Positions 51,733-63,440 of a DNA stretch of 64,000 nt are shown here, piece after piece. Position numbers and translations under genes: made by a program. The stretch is from Oasisia sp. SBJ-2009. Taxonomy: Eukaryota; Annelida; Polychaeta; Sabellida; Siboglinidae. The notes under the pieces are model-generated. The model was not told the origin of the DNA. It did no database searches and worked only from the letters and a program-made list of their open reading frames with translations. Every line of letters starts with the position of its first letter. Positions within the stretch are counted from its first letter, which is position 1. The stretch lies in contig OZ024865.1 of NCBI GenBank assembly GCA_964017155.1, positions 44,448,134 through 44,512,133 of the forward strand, given 5' to 3'.

Positions 51733-54700
51733 CTGGCAAACAAAAAACATAATTTGTCACCTGGTTGACAGTTTTGTCAAGCTGAATATACTGTTGTCGC
51801 ACCTTCTATTGCACTGTTCAGATACTTTATGTAATGAAATTAAGCAAATATAAGGGTAAACATGATAAGTATTGTACTTCTTTTACCCTTTTTTCAACAA
51901 TTTGTATTGTATGCACTGTATTTAAAATGTAGTAATAGTTGTTGTTGTTAAAATTAATTTAAATTCAATTCAATTCAATATGACAACACTATCATTTTGA
52001 CTTAATAAATACAAACATCATACCTTAGGATCGCTTCAAACTGTTCTGATCACAGGATTATTTTGATCCTCCTAGTGCGGATCTTTTATATATAGGTCAC
52101 GCCTTTTTTTTTAGTTTTTACTGTTCTACATACAACCTTCTTTTGTCATTCCTTTTGTAAAATAATAATTGTTATACTTAAAAGGCGCAACAAATAACAT
52201 TATTTGACATTGTCATAAATGGGGACAAGCAAAACTCGTCATTGGAGCACGGAGTCGTAGAAAATGCATGGCGCAAAAGCAATTTCAGATAAATATGTTT
52301 TAAGTATTTTCACGAAAGGTGGCTATAGTTCCATGAAATTTAATAGTAATAGGAAGTTGATTCCAGATTGTTGGCGCAGCTACAGAGAAAGCACACTTGC
52401 CAGTGTTTATCCTAGTTTTAAGAACAAAAACACAACACGAGACATGAAGGTGGACATTGAGAGACTGACAGTGAACCAATCGTACCTGGTAGCCGCCGTA
52501 GCCATACGGGGTGCCGGGAGTGGGCTGATAAGCGGGGGTTCCACTAAACACCCCTGGGCGTGCTCGCTGCATTGCATTTGTGTCGACTGCCATCCTCGGG
52601 GTAGCGTTGATGTTGCCCGTCATCCCCATTGGGGTGCGGGCTGTCATCGGGGTGCCTACAATGTAATAAGAACAAGAGAGAGTAAAAAAACCAGGTATGA
52701 AAAGAATATACATATATATATACACAGTAACACTGTATATCACTTTTTATTTTAAAAGTTATATGTAATATATCGATATACATATACAAATTTGAAATGT
52801 TTCAACAATTTGCTTTGCTAAGAAATTATATCTAATCAGATTAACATGTAATAAAAGAAGTTTAGGTTAACAAACCAAAACAAATTGTAGAAATTGTAGA
52901 AATACCTTCATAACGGTAATGTATCAACTCAATGTAATACTTTCAATGAACAAAGTACAGGTGGGAAAAAATACCATAACAAAATTATGATATTATAAGT
53001 TCTATTTATAGATATATTTCAACTTTTTAACAACACATTTATCATATGTATTCTTTTAACGTATTGTATTGTCAATTTTATTTGATATTTTCTAAACTGA
53101 TTTAATTCTAAGATGTACTTGTATTTGAAATAAGTATTTGTACAGAGAGTGCCATGAGAAAATATATTAATCGATCCTGTATTCTCCAGATTGTTTCTGA
53201 TAAATTAAATGAGTTATGGCAGATCATTTTGGAACAAAAATCTGTAGAAAACGGGAAATGCATAAATTTGAGTGCACCTGTTAATGCGGGAGTCGTACCT
53301 GGTATTCGGTCTCGGAAGTGTTCCTTGAACCATCGCACAAGCGAATTTAGCGAATGAAACATCTTGCTGCGGTAGCGGACGCCCTCTGGTGTCACTGTTG
53401 CGTACTCGTACTTTGCGGCCTTGCGAGGCATATACGCAAGCAAGAACTTGCCCGGGTACTGCTGGCTGGCGCTGAAGTAGTACGGGATCCTGGGACAGGA
53501 CAAGACGTACAATGAACATGGGCACACCTTATAACTTCCTGGTTAGTTGCTCACTAGTTAAAGGAAGGCGTGTGTTGCCTTCTCATATTAATAATAATAC
53601 AATGTTCTTAAGACTATAATAAATATATTAGATGTACACAGCCTGCTAAATTGCATACAATAAACCCAGACATTGTTGACAACAGTTACCAATTTATCCT
53701 ATGTGTTTTGCTTCCCATGGGGCCAGTTTCATGGAGAGTCCTTATGATGTCATAGTGGGCTATTACTCTTCGAAAGCCTAAGATGTCGTAAAGTGACGCT
53801 AGTTGCGTGTCACGAGTCTGTTCCATAGTTGCATTTAGGCTGCGCCATGTATTTAATAGGCGTAATTTTATGTTAGTTGAAATATTTACGGTATGCTCCC
53901 CAAGTTTATTGATGCTCCCGACACGCCCATTATCAACATAATTATTTTTAATGTTTACACTCGATACTCTCTACATTCGTCATAATTTGCCATTTGCTCT
54001 GCGAACACCAATGGAGGCAGCTAAAGAGAAAAAGGGTGTCTACAGACACCACAACTACAAGGATTCCCAAAGCTTAGGTCAATTCTACTTCGAATTAATT
54101 ACCCAAAGGTTAAATTGATCTCATGAAACCAGCCATAAGCCACATCGACTAACTATGTTAGCTGTGACAAGTAGACCGCATAACTGCGCGTAAATTTACG
54201 CCATTTTATGAAACTGGCCCACTGCTAGAAAACATGCCAAAATACTTGAATTATGTTGTAATAATTTAAGTAAATGTATGTTTAATTAGTTAGCATGATA
54301 TTTCTTCGACAATGAACATAACTTGGGAATTTATTTCGAAAGCATCAAATGGAGTAATAGAAGCAAAATGGCCGATTTTTGATCGACAATGTACTCGACC
54401 ATGTGCTTATGTGACCGCAAACTTCAAATGTGTTTTCTCTGTTTGAAACTTTGTACTGCAGGCATGTTCATTATCCAATAACTTTGGCTGTGTGTGAGAT
54501 ATGTCCATAATTGTTATACCGTTGGAAAGCTTAACACGTCTTCTTTCCAACGGACTAATTCAATTTCTTTTTTTGACATACGATTCGTTTCGTTAGAACA
54601 CGTCATATAATGTTCTTAATATAATAAATATATCAAAGGTACACAGCCTGCTAAATTGCATACAATAATCCCAGACATTGTTGACAATGGTTACACATTT

Positions 54701-55886
54701 ACCCCCTGTGTGGGGTGTGTTATTTCCCTGGCCTAGACGCCGTGTAGAAGGGACCAATGGACCAACCAATGAGCTACACTGTCACTCACTGCTCCTACTC
54801 ACTTGGATGGTCCTTTCCTCTTCTCCTCCTGAAGTAACTTCTCGGCCAGCTCCCTCTTGCCCCCATTGAAGTGCTGGTAGTACTTGTAGTTTGTGATGTC
54901 ACGAGCAAACGCCGCCATTGGCTGAACGTGTCGCGCAATTATCTCGTCAAGATCTTCAAACTCCTGCAAACGTACATGTCATGTGACTATTCAAAATAGA
55001 CCCGCAAACGTTTTCTAATCTTTACCTGATTTCACAAATACATGCTTTGCTTTTCTTCAGAGGTGGGGATAGATTTATTGCCCGTGTATGTATGGATGAT
55101 AGGGAAAATAGCTCAATAAATATACACTGTACATCTATATACTAGCTCAAGTACAGGATAAATGTAGTTAGTCCCGAAATAGACACACAGTGCATGTGTG
55201 CAAGGACATGAGTGACTGTTCATTTGTCAAGATGACAAGTACCCTGGCAGTGACCAGCCTCAGTGCCAGCATAAAAAGGTTCGCTTGGTGTAAATGTTCT
55301 GAAAAAGGATGACTAGTTCAATGAGACCTTATAAAGATCATAACATTGTAGCCACAGTATATACAGACTAATCAGTTAATAGAAACCTGCCAAATGCTGG
55401 AAACAACTAGAAGACTAGGACATGTTGTTTTGGATGGGTGACTGGTTGAATACACCGAACACTTACACATCATAGCCATATTACTCTTCAGATAGGCAAA
55501 GCATAGCAAAGCCAGATTCGGCACATCCACCAAAACATCCACTAGACCTGCCGATCGGCAATTGCGCCACGGGCGAAACTGTTTGGCAAAAATAAATTAA
55601 CTCTTCACTAAAATGGTGAAACATTATTTTGGTTGTTGTTATTGACGTTATCAGCCGTACACAACGCTCCGTTGAAGTTGCCTCAACGATCACACATCAA
55701 ACCATCACCCAAAATCTAAATACAACTGTTTTATGATCCACTGACCTCTTCTCCAATCCAGAGAGAGTGACCGAGACTGAAGGCGTTCTCTTTGCCCTCC
55801 TCTCGTACGTCTATGTGCTGAAGGATTCCGTCTGCCACCTTCCATGTAGCCGTCAGATGGTCCGTTCCCTGCAAGCAGCATACAAT

Positions 55887-55939
<53 letters not shown>

Positions 55940-58900
55940 TCATCATCATCATCATTGTGCAACCATTGTGTCTCATGGTTGGGCGAAGGCCTCAGCATGC
56001 AACTTTCACATCTACCTATCTTGCGCTATCCTCTGCCAGATACCCTTCCAGTAGTCGTCTAGTTCGTCTCTCCAACGTCTCGCAGGTCTTCCTCTAGGTC
56101 ATTTCCTTTCGTAGGATTTCCAGGTGGTGATACACAGTGTCCATCGGTTATCTCGTATCAAGCTGACGTGCCCTGTCCAGGTCCACTTCCGTCTTCTCAC
56201 TTGTTCAATCATGTCTGTGACCTTTGCCTTTTCTTTTACACAAATGTTTTATATATATATATATATATTATATATATTATATATATATATATATATACAT
56301 ATATATACAGCTGTATATACAGTATATACAGGCTTACTTACTCAGTGTATGGATTTATCCATTTTCTATACATAATGATCTGTTGTCAGTGTTCAACAGA
56401 ACGATCTGTTGTTCATGCCAAAACAATTATCTGGATGGATAACAAATTTCCCAATGAACCATCTGCAGCATACAAGTTCAGACACACAAGTACACGTGCA
56501 ACTCAATGGTTTGTTCACATCAAGACAATTTACATTTTAAAGGAAAGATGTCTGCACCTCTACACTGAGTTAGCCGGCAAAGTAAGTCTGTTGTTTAGAG
56601 CGTGGGAATGCTAAACATCAAAGGGCACTATAGTAAATGCGGCTTGTGTCAGTACTGCCCATAAATCTTGTTTTGAAACTGGATGTTTTGTTTTTCATAA
56701 ACCGAACAATTTAATATTGTAAATCTAGAATTGGTTACAAGTGAGAACTAACTGATCATTTAAGATTGGTGACTGTAAAGTTTGCAACAACATATCTATT
56801 AGTATAACTTCTAAAACATAGTTACCTTGCTGCTTGGTCGAATAAGGACTTCTCCCTGTTCCATGTCAGCCATTTCCTTTTCGCACGATTTGTAGTCGAT
56901 GTTGCGAAACGATGGGTGAGCAATGACTCGCTTTACATAGGCTGCAACAAAACACAACTTGTACCACTGTCTACTGGAACCTTGCTGACATTCTTACGCT
57001 GTTTTCTTTTTAGCATTTGACAATCTATGCATTACGCCTTAAATTTCTAGTGTAACACAACACACTTAATTTATATAAATATTTTTTTAGGAATATCTGT
57101 ACACAGCAGAAATTTATACACAGCAAAAAACACACAAATGCACACATACACAGAACATACAAACACACACACACACACACACGCACACACAGACACGCAC
57201 ACACACGCACACACACTTACTCTGCCTCGCCCTCTGTTTATGTTTGTCCTCCTCTTTCTTTGTGTCTGTCTCTTCACTGTCGTAGTCGTAGAACAGATCC
57301 TTCTGCAATCTGGAAACACACACAAATGTTACCTACAAGAATCACAGGTTCACATGACTATGATTAAGCAGGTCCATATGACTATGGTTAAGCATGTTCA
57401 CATGACTACGGTTAAGCAGAATGCAGAATACATTTCAGGTCTAGGAATGTCCTATCCTACTGCTGTAGGGATACATTTTGAACCACTACATGGGGAGGTT
57501 CAATTTGCAACGTCCGCATGACAACAGACATCCACCAGTGTACGTCTGGAACTACTGTCTGCACTTCCACTGCACACATTGTTTTGTTGCATGCCATCTT
57601 TACACAACACCATGTTTGTCCAGCTTTAACTTTCATGTGTAAACATACTGCGTGAACAGTTTAAACAGCATCCGTAGTCGTTATAACAATAACAATCCAT
57701 GCAACTGTCCACATTTATGACTATGGTCACTGCATATTGTAACTGGTCTAAGGCAACCTTCAGGCTGATATTTAACCTTCACAATGATAATTTGAATGAT
57801 TCTAAATGTGACCCATCTTAAAAAAATTGGTCAGATGTCGGTAATTATCAAAATTGAGTGATTAGTACCACTGGAAAGAGCATAATATCTGCTTTCATAT
57901 GATATATCATGCTAGAAGATATCTCGATTCTAGCCGAAGTTATAGCTTGACAAACATGTGTGAGGTAGAAACCTTCAAAGTAAGAAAATGGCCTTCAAAG
58001 TTGATGCAAAATATTTGTTACGTTTCATGGAATATACCTTAGTTACCATGGACCGATCTTGTTGAAACTTGGCATGTTGGAAGGTAATGTTATTCTTAGG
58101 ATACCGTGTTAATATGAACACAAAATGTTTATTAGACAAAAAATTGCAGATTAATTAATATTTTATGCAATTACCTCCGTTGGTAAGAAAAGCGAACAAA
58201 CTCTGCTGCTGTTATGCCTTGGTTAGGATGGACATATCTGGCTGAAATTTGGACAACTCAAAGATAGTATCATTCTCATGATATTGCATTTGCTTTTCCC
58301 AATTCCTCATCCGGAGAATCTGACACCGTCTCTACGGATCGGTCAGCGTGACTTGCGTAGCCGTGCCGTGTCGTAATCATTCTCACGAAAGTCGAATTTA
58401 ATCGTCGTCTTCGTCAGTGATGTAGTTCGCAAAATTGTCATCCTCGTCATCGTCCGCCACGCTTTCATCAGTCACTTCCTCCAAAAAGTACTCCGGTCGC
58501 CTCAATCAAACTATCTATTTGTGCCCGATCACTTGCATCAGAGTTTAACAACTACGCCACGTTGCACGCCATTTTTCGCTTCGTCTTCGCTCGCTAACTA
58601 GGTCAGCAGTGACGCGAAGTAAATATACGGTGCGCATGCGGTTATGCAAATGTTCCACGCTGGACCAATGAGAACGGTTGCCGGAGCTGTTGCTACCATG
58701 TGACCCCGGTTTGTTTACCCATTGGCATCGAATAGGGGGTCTATCCCAAGCTTTCTGGAGGCCGGAGAATGCATACATTAGCATAGATATGACCATATAT
58801 GGACAGATGACGCGTTAAGCTACGCGGTGATACCCGTTATGATAGGGATCGTCCCAACATTAGCAGCAAAGAATGCGCGCAATTACTGGCATTTTCGGCT

Positions 58901-61900
58901 TTGTTTTAAGGAAATGGAGCAGAACACTTAGCACAGCTCTACGCAAATGTCTTTAAAATACACGAAACAGAGTTAGTTAGATGATAACAAGTGTGGCAAT
59001 CGCTAAAACGAATACTAAAGAATCATGTTCAGGGAAAATCTCAAAATTGATGAATGCCGGATTTTTTCACAAAATCGGCATTTACGGAAAATCTGATTTA
59101 CCGACATCCAACCGCTTTTGTTAAGATGGGTCACATATCATTTAATTGTTGGGAGCTCAAACTTACTTCCACTTTCCCTCCTTATCCAACAGGTCAGAGG
59201 ATCGACTCGTCAGTTCTACCTGGAACCGCTCAATGTCAATCTTCGTGATTCGGCAGTGAAGCATCATGCTGACCTGTACGGAGAAGACGAACAGATTTAG
59301 GTCAGTGGTGTCGTCTTTTTATCAACAGATGAATAAAATATAAATATACATGCACTAAGGAGAATGAAACAAGGCTCACCATAAAAAGTATTTTTTATTA
59401 ATTCCGATGTCTTATTTTATTAATATATTACATAGTGCAATGAAGTATTTCTTGAACAAAGATTACTAACCTCCTCGCAGATTGAGTATGCCAATATCGG
59501 AACTCATTTTAATTTCAGCTAACCACAGTTTATGTTATATGTAATATTTTCAACATACCAATTATTATTTAAATATACAGTTTCATTGTATCTATTGCGT
59601 AACAGGTTTAACAGATGATCCACAGGGGATCCACAACATATGATCCACAACAGATGATCCACAGGGGATCCACAACAGATGATCCATGTGGAATCCACAA
59701 CAGATGACCCACAGGGGATCCACAACAGATGATCCACGGGGGATCCACAACAGATGACCCACAGGGGATCCACAACAGACGATACACAGGGGATCCACAA
59801 CAGACGATCCACAGGGGATACACAATAGATGATCCACAGTGGATCCAAAACACAATCCACAACAGAGGATCCTCAACAGATCACTCACCGCGACCCGTTC
59901 CTCTGGGTTTGAGACGTGTTTGTCACTGAGGTACTTGAGTGGCAGGAAGCCAAAGACGCCGTTGTCAAGTTGTGTCTTCACCCCCACTGCCTGCCCAGGA
60001 CACTCCCCCGCGTCAAAGTGGTTCCACACCTACAGACACAGGACACGTCTCGGTTACCCACACATCAGCCCCGGGAGTGTCACTAATCTGGGAGTGTCAT
60101 CGAAAATGTCCTTTGAAATTATAAATCTTCTATCAAGTATTGTTATTATTTATAAACTACCTTATATGATAAATGAATATTCAGGTTCATGATTCTTGAC
60201 AATTGCACAGTCTTACATATCATTTGTAGCTCGGAATCATTTTCGTTTTTTCATACCCCCTCTTCTCACAACAAACTGCCATTTCCATGGAAATACACAA
60301 ACAAATGAGCCCAACTTCTACACATCATGTACTGTTTATACAACTAAATAACACACAAAATGTGGTTAAGGTATGTTTAGTAGTACTGGAGATACAACAC
60401 TTGGCCATTTTCGAGCAGCAGCACTCCTTAAAAATGTTACAGTAAAAGAACATATGTGTTATTGCTCCCAGTCCTAGTGGGCTTCAGGGTTTGCTGAACA
60501 TATGTGCAAAGTTTGGCTTTGAAATTGATGTTGAATATAACCCTATCAAGTCGTTGTGTATGGTCTTCAGACCACGTGGTTTTAACCTGAAATGTCCAGA
60601 TATGTATATGAACCTAAACAAGCTTGCATATGTCAAAGAAGCAAAATATTTAGGTGTGATAATATGCAATGACCTGAAAGATGACGGAGATATTCTAAGA
60701 CATCTACGTAATTTTTATGCTAGGTCAAATAGCATTATCAGAAAATTTCACCACTGTTCCGTGGGTGTTAAACTACGTCTGTTTCATGCGTATTGTTGTA
60801 CAACTTTGGGTTAACTTTAATAAGGGCTCATATTTGAAAGCTAAAGTTGCCTACAACAATATGCATAGACGGATTTTGGGATATAGCCGACGGGACAGTG
60901 CGAGTGGCATGTTTGCTGATAATGCTATTGATACATTTGACGCCCTATTACGTAACAACATTTATGGTTTTAAAAGACGCATTTGTAACATAAATAATGA
61001 CTTGATTAGGGCTATGTGCAATTGTTTTGAAATAGTAAATGGCCCAATGTGGATTAGCTGGACCAATTCATTGTATACAGTAAATATGTAAGATAGTCAC
61101 CATCTCTCGCATATAACTTTATTATTATTTATTATATATATATATATATTTTTTTTAAAGTCAGTAAGTTGTTTATATAACTTACTTTTCAAAAGGTGTT
61201 TATTTGTATGAATTAATTGCATATTTATTTTACAATCACATCCTGTATATTGCTCATTATTTTATCTGTTTTTCTACAATTTTACATTTATCTAACTCAT
61301 AACCTTATTGTTTTTTTATATATTCATTTTTTGTAACATATTGGCTCTTTAATTAGACTACTTAGATGTTCTAATGTATGTACCGATTGTATATGGGTTT
61401 TTACCTGAAATAAATGTATTCGTATTCGTATTCGTATTCGTATTCGTATTCGTATTCGTATTCGTATTCGTATTCGTATTCGTATTCGTATTCGTATTCG
61501 TATTCGTATTCGTATTCGTATTCGTATTCGTTCAGCTCTATTGGTCCACCATTTGTAACACACACACCCCAATCCCCTTTATGCACGAGTCCAAATGTCC
61601 TGGTTATTCTGGTGTGGATAATGTTTAGTATACAGGAGTGAAATTGACAAGGAGTGAAATTGACTTTAGAGAACAAAATCAGCCCAAAGACCTCATAAGA
61701 ATGTTTACCGTACAGATTCCAGATACGTTGTGTTTTTGTATAAAGAAAACACATTTCGGCAGCATAAATACCACAAAATGTCCAACAGCTTTACAATTCC
61801 TGTAACCATTTTACTTAATTCTGCCAAATATGAAAAAAAAAGTGTCCACTGATTTTATCTTGACCTTACCTCGCTGAGCTCAGGAAGGTCACTCTTGAGA

Positions 61901-62921
61901 CAGAATGGACACTGCCACAGTCCAGTCTCGTCGTTACGTACGGGGTCAGCTTGGTCCAGCTGGTCACCCTTTGGCCGTTTGTGGGCAAACCCACTCACCC
62001 GACACATGATCAACTTACCTGGGGTGGGAAACAAACAACATGTGAGTCTGCAAAACTGTTTTATTTAAGGGGATGCAACACCATCGATTTATCATTTTTG
62101 ACGGAATTATTTTTCTCTCTGAATTTTCACTTTCAAAAATTCATATAATTATCTAACTTTCGATATGTGTACGTTGATACTTTGCATGAATATGATAAAT
62201 GCTATAAAAACACGATATAGCGTGAGCTCTACTATACTGTTTCTTTTGTTTATGCGCAATGATGCAGCGCCAATTGAAAAATCCTCGGTTTCAATCGTGT
62301 GTATCTCCCGCTATTTTTAACCTCTCGATATTCCAGTTGGAATGACCTACGTAATAAATTATAATCTGGCCTAAACCGCCCGTCTACTGCAGTGATTGGA
62401 TAAAACGTCCACGTGACTGGCTGTGTGCATAGTTTGCAATTTGAATGGTTTATAAAAAAAATTCTATGGCAACTGTATGGAGGTTGGATGGGTTAATCAC
62501 TAGTTCCTTGATCTTCAGAATTTTCTCCAATTGAGAGATTTTTTATTGTTCAGTTTTAGATAAGTCATGAAAAAGTTACATGAATAATTAAGAATTATAA
62601 ATAAGAATGAATCATAGCATTGTAGATTTACTAAGCAAGCGAAAAATTTCAACTAAAAAATTGTGGCACAAACTCAGATTTTCCTCCAAAACTGTTTTAA
62701 ACAGCTCTGAAACCTTCAGAATATATATTCGCACATTTGTGCAGTTGTATATTCAGAAAAACACAACACTCACCGAGATAAAATGTCTGTGGGGTTTCCT
62801 TTGTGAGCAGGTTGAATCGCTCCTCCGTTGTTGGAGAGCGGTATGGTGTGCGTAGATCTTTGTAGCGATAGTTCAACTCAGCCCTGATGTCATACAGGGT
62901 GATGTGCTTGTTTCCATAACC
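51307..62921 (-). CDS. SUPT6H: Transcription elongation factor SPT6 orthologue, C-terminal part, 11 exons
   Basis: Joined exons give 1821 nt (606 residues plus TAA), all phases consistent. Order: '[16 protein letters not shown]' (end of the Tex-like core), S1 domain ('[11 protein letters not shown]...' to '[12 protein letters not shown]') with an embedded 'WQCPFC', Lys/Glu-rich linker, N-SH2 with 'LIRPSSKG' and 'ENAFSLG', C-SH2 with '[11 protein letters not shown]' and 'LVRWFKEHF', then a TP-rich tail ('[13 protein letters not shown]', '[10 protein letters not shown]') ending 'STPLFDER'. Spt6 is a histone chaperone that travels with RNA polymerase II; its tandem SH2 binds the phosphorylated Rpb1 linker. 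Human SUPT6H is about 1726 residues, so roughly two thirds (acidic N-terminus, HtH, YqgF, HhH) lie right of the window. Same strand as and upstream of USP32. Confidence 0.96.
51733..52289. other. SUPT6H intron, unremarkable part
   Basis: AT-rich; nothing recognised before the LINE fragment at 52290. Confidence 0.45.
52290..52445 (-). mobile_element. LINE C-terminal fragment
   Basis: Minus-strand frame '[20 protein letters not shown]' then '[12 protein letters not shown]', the same LINE C-terminal motif as at 42605 and 26735. Lies between the last two SUPT6H exons. Confidence 0.72.
52486..52655 (-). CDS. SUPT6H: SUPT6H window exon 10 (TP-rich tail)
   Basis: Encodes '[20 protein letters not shown]', '[20 protein letters not shown]' and '[17 protein letters not shown]'. 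Acceptor TTGTAG, donor GTACGA. Low-complexity tail, diverged from vertebrates. Confidence 0.9.
52656..53298. other. SUPT6H intron
   Basis: AT-rich; nothing recognised. Confidence 0.45.
53299..53489 (-). CDS. SUPT6H: SUPT6H window exon 9 (C-SH2)
   Basis: Encodes '[20 protein letters not shown]', '[20 protein letters not shown]' and '[17 protein letters not shown]'. Acceptor TCCCAG, donor GTACGA. Confidence 0.96.
53636..54700. repeat. direct duplication flanking MITE C
   Basis: 'acacagcctgctaaattgca' + 'tacaataa.cccagacattg' + 'ttgacaa' is present at about 53636-53690 and again at 54638-54692. The preceding 'aatgttctta' and 'ataataaatatat' also match. The two copies bracket about 950 bp containing the MITE. 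Confidence 0.8.
53720..54220. mobile_element. MITE family C, copy 2
   Basis: Perfect 13-bp terminal inverted repeats 'gggccagtttcat' / 'atgaaactggccc'. The interior shares several blocks with 10595-11020 in the opposite order. No ORF, superfamily not assigned. A short sequence before it, 'acagcctgctaaattgcata', recurs at 54641 just after the element. Confidence 0.78.
54690..54785 (-). mobile_element. SINE family B, diverged fragment
   Basis: 'ggttacacatttaccccctg' + 'tgtgggg' and 'ccctggcctagacgcc' match the inverted SINE B body. Ends about 15 bp before SUPT6H window exon 8. Confidence 0.65.
54803..54963 (-). CDS. SUPT6H: SUPT6H window exon 8 (between SH2 folds)
   Basis: Encodes '[20 protein letters not shown]', '[20 protein letters not shown]' and '[13 protein letters not shown]'. 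Acceptor TTGCAG, donor GTGAGT. Confidence 0.95.
54964..55745. other. SUPT6H intron
   Basis: No recognisable element; unique-looking. Confidence 0.45.
55746..55868 (-). CDS. SUPT6H: SUPT6H window exon 7 (N-SH2)
   Basis: 41 codons: '[20 protein letters not shown]', '[19 protein letters not shown]' and 'EE'. Acceptor TTGCAG, donor GTCAGT. Confidence 0.96.
55892..55937. repeat. (AT)n microsatellite
   Basis: AT run joined directly to the (CAT)n tail of the following LINE fragment. Confidence 0.9.
55938..56228 (-). mobile_element. LINE 3' end fragment with (ATG)n tail
   Basis: Minus-strand reading contains '[14 protein letters not shown]', '[18 protein letters not shown]', 'WQRIAQDR' and 'AEAFAQP.DTMVAQ', the C-terminus of a common animal LINE, broken by several stops, then (ATGATG)n. 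5'-truncated and dead. Confidence 0.82.
56252..56320. repeat. (AT)n microsatellite
   Basis: AT run followed by the palindromic 'tatatacagctgtatata'. SUPT6H intron. Confidence 0.9.
56826..56941 (-). CDS. SUPT6H: SUPT6H window exon 6 (N-SH2 with the phosphate-binding Arg)
   Basis: Encodes '[20 protein letters not shown]' and '[16 protein letters not shown]'. The Arg of 'LIRPSS' is the SH2 signature Arg. Acceptor TTGCAG, donor GTAACT. Confidence 0.95.
57160..57217. repeat. (CA)n microsatellite at a SUPT6H donor
   Basis: (AC)n with G/C interruptions runs up to the donor of SUPT6H window exon 5; in the transcript it is (GU)n immediately after GTAAGT. Confidence 0.9.
57221..57309 (-). CDS. SUPT6H: SUPT6H window exon 5 (charged linker)
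   Basis: Encodes '[20 protein letters not shown]' and 'DKHKQRARQ', matching the human 'YYDFDAEA..HKQEED' linker. Acceptor TTCCAG, donor GTAAGT. Confidence 0.93.
57330..57425. repeat. 23-bp repeat, about three units, near a SUPT6H acceptor
   Basis: 'cacatgactatggttaagca' + 'ggt' and two close variants. Starts about 30 bp upstream (in transcript sense) of window exon 5. Confidence 0.85.
57806..59136. mobile_element. 1331-bp DNA element with 16-bp terminal inverted repeats
   Basis: 57806-57821 'atgtgacccatcttaa' and 59121-59136 'ttaagatgggtcacat' are perfect inverses. On the minus strand near 58395-58495 a frame encodes the acidic tail '[18 protein letters not shown]' plus stop, possibly a decayed transposase end. 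The middle (58310-58760) is GC-richer with 'atgcaaat'. Superfamily not assigned; no clear target duplication. Confidence 0.68.
59167..59273 (-). CDS. SUPT6H: SUPT6H window exon 4 (S1 end)
   Basis: Encodes '[20 protein letters not shown]' and '[15 protein letters not shown]'. Acceptor GTACAG, donor GTAAGT. Confidence 0.95.
59612..59880. repeat. 25-bp minisatellite beside a SUPT6H donor
   Basis: About 11 units of 'gatccacaacagatgatcca' + 'caggg', ending roughly 10 bp from the donor of window exon 3. GGATCC recurs in most units. Three minus-strand frames stay partly open as a consequence. Confidence 0.94.
59889..60029 (-). CDS. SUPT6H: SUPT6H window exon 3 (S1)
   Basis: 47 codons: '[20 protein letters not shown]', '[20 protein letters not shown]' and 'NPEERVA'. 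Acceptor CTGTAG, donor GTGAGT; a 25-bp array ends about 10 bp after the donor. Confidence 0.96.
60455..61532 (+). mobile_element. LINE reverse transcriptase C-terminal half with (TATTCG)n tail
   Basis: Starts just after where a YADD box would be: '[20 protein letters not shown]', then '[14 protein letters not shown]', '[20 protein letters not shown]', '[19 protein letters not shown]' and '[19 protein letters not shown]'. A frameshift near 60812 leads to '[20 protein letters not shown]'. The 3' end is 'aaataaatg' plus (tattcg)n. 5'-truncated, frameshifted, antisense in a SUPT6H intron. Confidence 0.9.
61414..61532. repeat. (TATTCG)n microsatellite, about 19 units
   Basis: Uninterrupted 6-bp repeat forming the 3' tail of the LINE at 60455. 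Confidence 0.97.
61870..62018 (-). CDS. SUPT6H: SUPT6H window exon 2 (S1 start)
   Basis: Encodes '[20 protein letters not shown]', '[20 protein letters not shown]' and 'LSE'. Acceptor CCCCAG, donor GTAAGG. Confidence 0.96.
62019..62773. other. SUPT6H intron
   Basis: AT-rich; nothing recognised. Confidence 0.45.
62774..62921 (-). CDS. SUPT6H: SUPT6H window exon 1
   Basis: Encodes '[20 protein letters not shown]', '[20 protein letters not shown]' and 'KETPQTFYL'. Acceptor CTTCAG, donor GTGAGT. It is the most 5' Spt6 exon found here. Confidence 0.96.
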
Positions 62922-63060
62922 CTGAAGTGAGTCAGTCATCTTAATGTAGCTATTTTGTACGTACATTTAAACAACATTTTGCGGACACCATTTTAAAGAG
63001 AATATTCTTTTCACAACTCTACAAAATGCACTGGACACCCAATCACCTAAATTGCCTGTA

Positions 63061-63085
63061 AAACAAACAAACAAACAAACAAGCT
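63061..63085. repeat. (AAAC)n microsatellite
   Basis: Five to six 'aaac' units in the SUPT6H intron entering from the right edge. Confidence 0.85.
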
Positions 63086-63284
63086 ATAACAAACATACTA
63101 CCTATCGCATGCGCACAAGAAGCACTACAAACTCCTGCGTTAGCCCGAGTTTGGGCTGTTTGGAGTAAACTACCTGAGACCTGAGACTGGAAACGACCAG
63201 TTTCCAAAAATATATACTAATAATATTTTGCATACTTACTAAGGGATGGGAGAGGGAGAGGGGGGGGGGGAAGCAGTGAGAGAT

Positions 63285-63430
63285 GACAGACAGAGACCAT
63301 CACTCTGTGAGTCCAGGTTACGCATTAGGGATGTGTTGCTTCCCTAGGCATACACTACACGCCAGATAAGGCCCAACTGTGTCTCATGAAAGACACAGGC
63401 CACATGAGGTGAATGAAACTGCCAAAGTGC
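63285..63430 (-). mobile_element. SINE family B, diverged partial copy
   Basis: 'gagtccaggttacgcatta', 'cttccctaggcatacactac' and 'gaaagacacaggcc.catgaggtgaa' parallel the inverted SINE B body immediately to its right, with many differences. Confidence 0.6.
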
Positions 63431-63440
63431 CATAACAGTT

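Noticed and set aside
59519..59862. Trp/Ile/Cys-rich frames on the minus strand
   Set aside because: Products of the 25-bp minisatellite in a SUPT6H intron.
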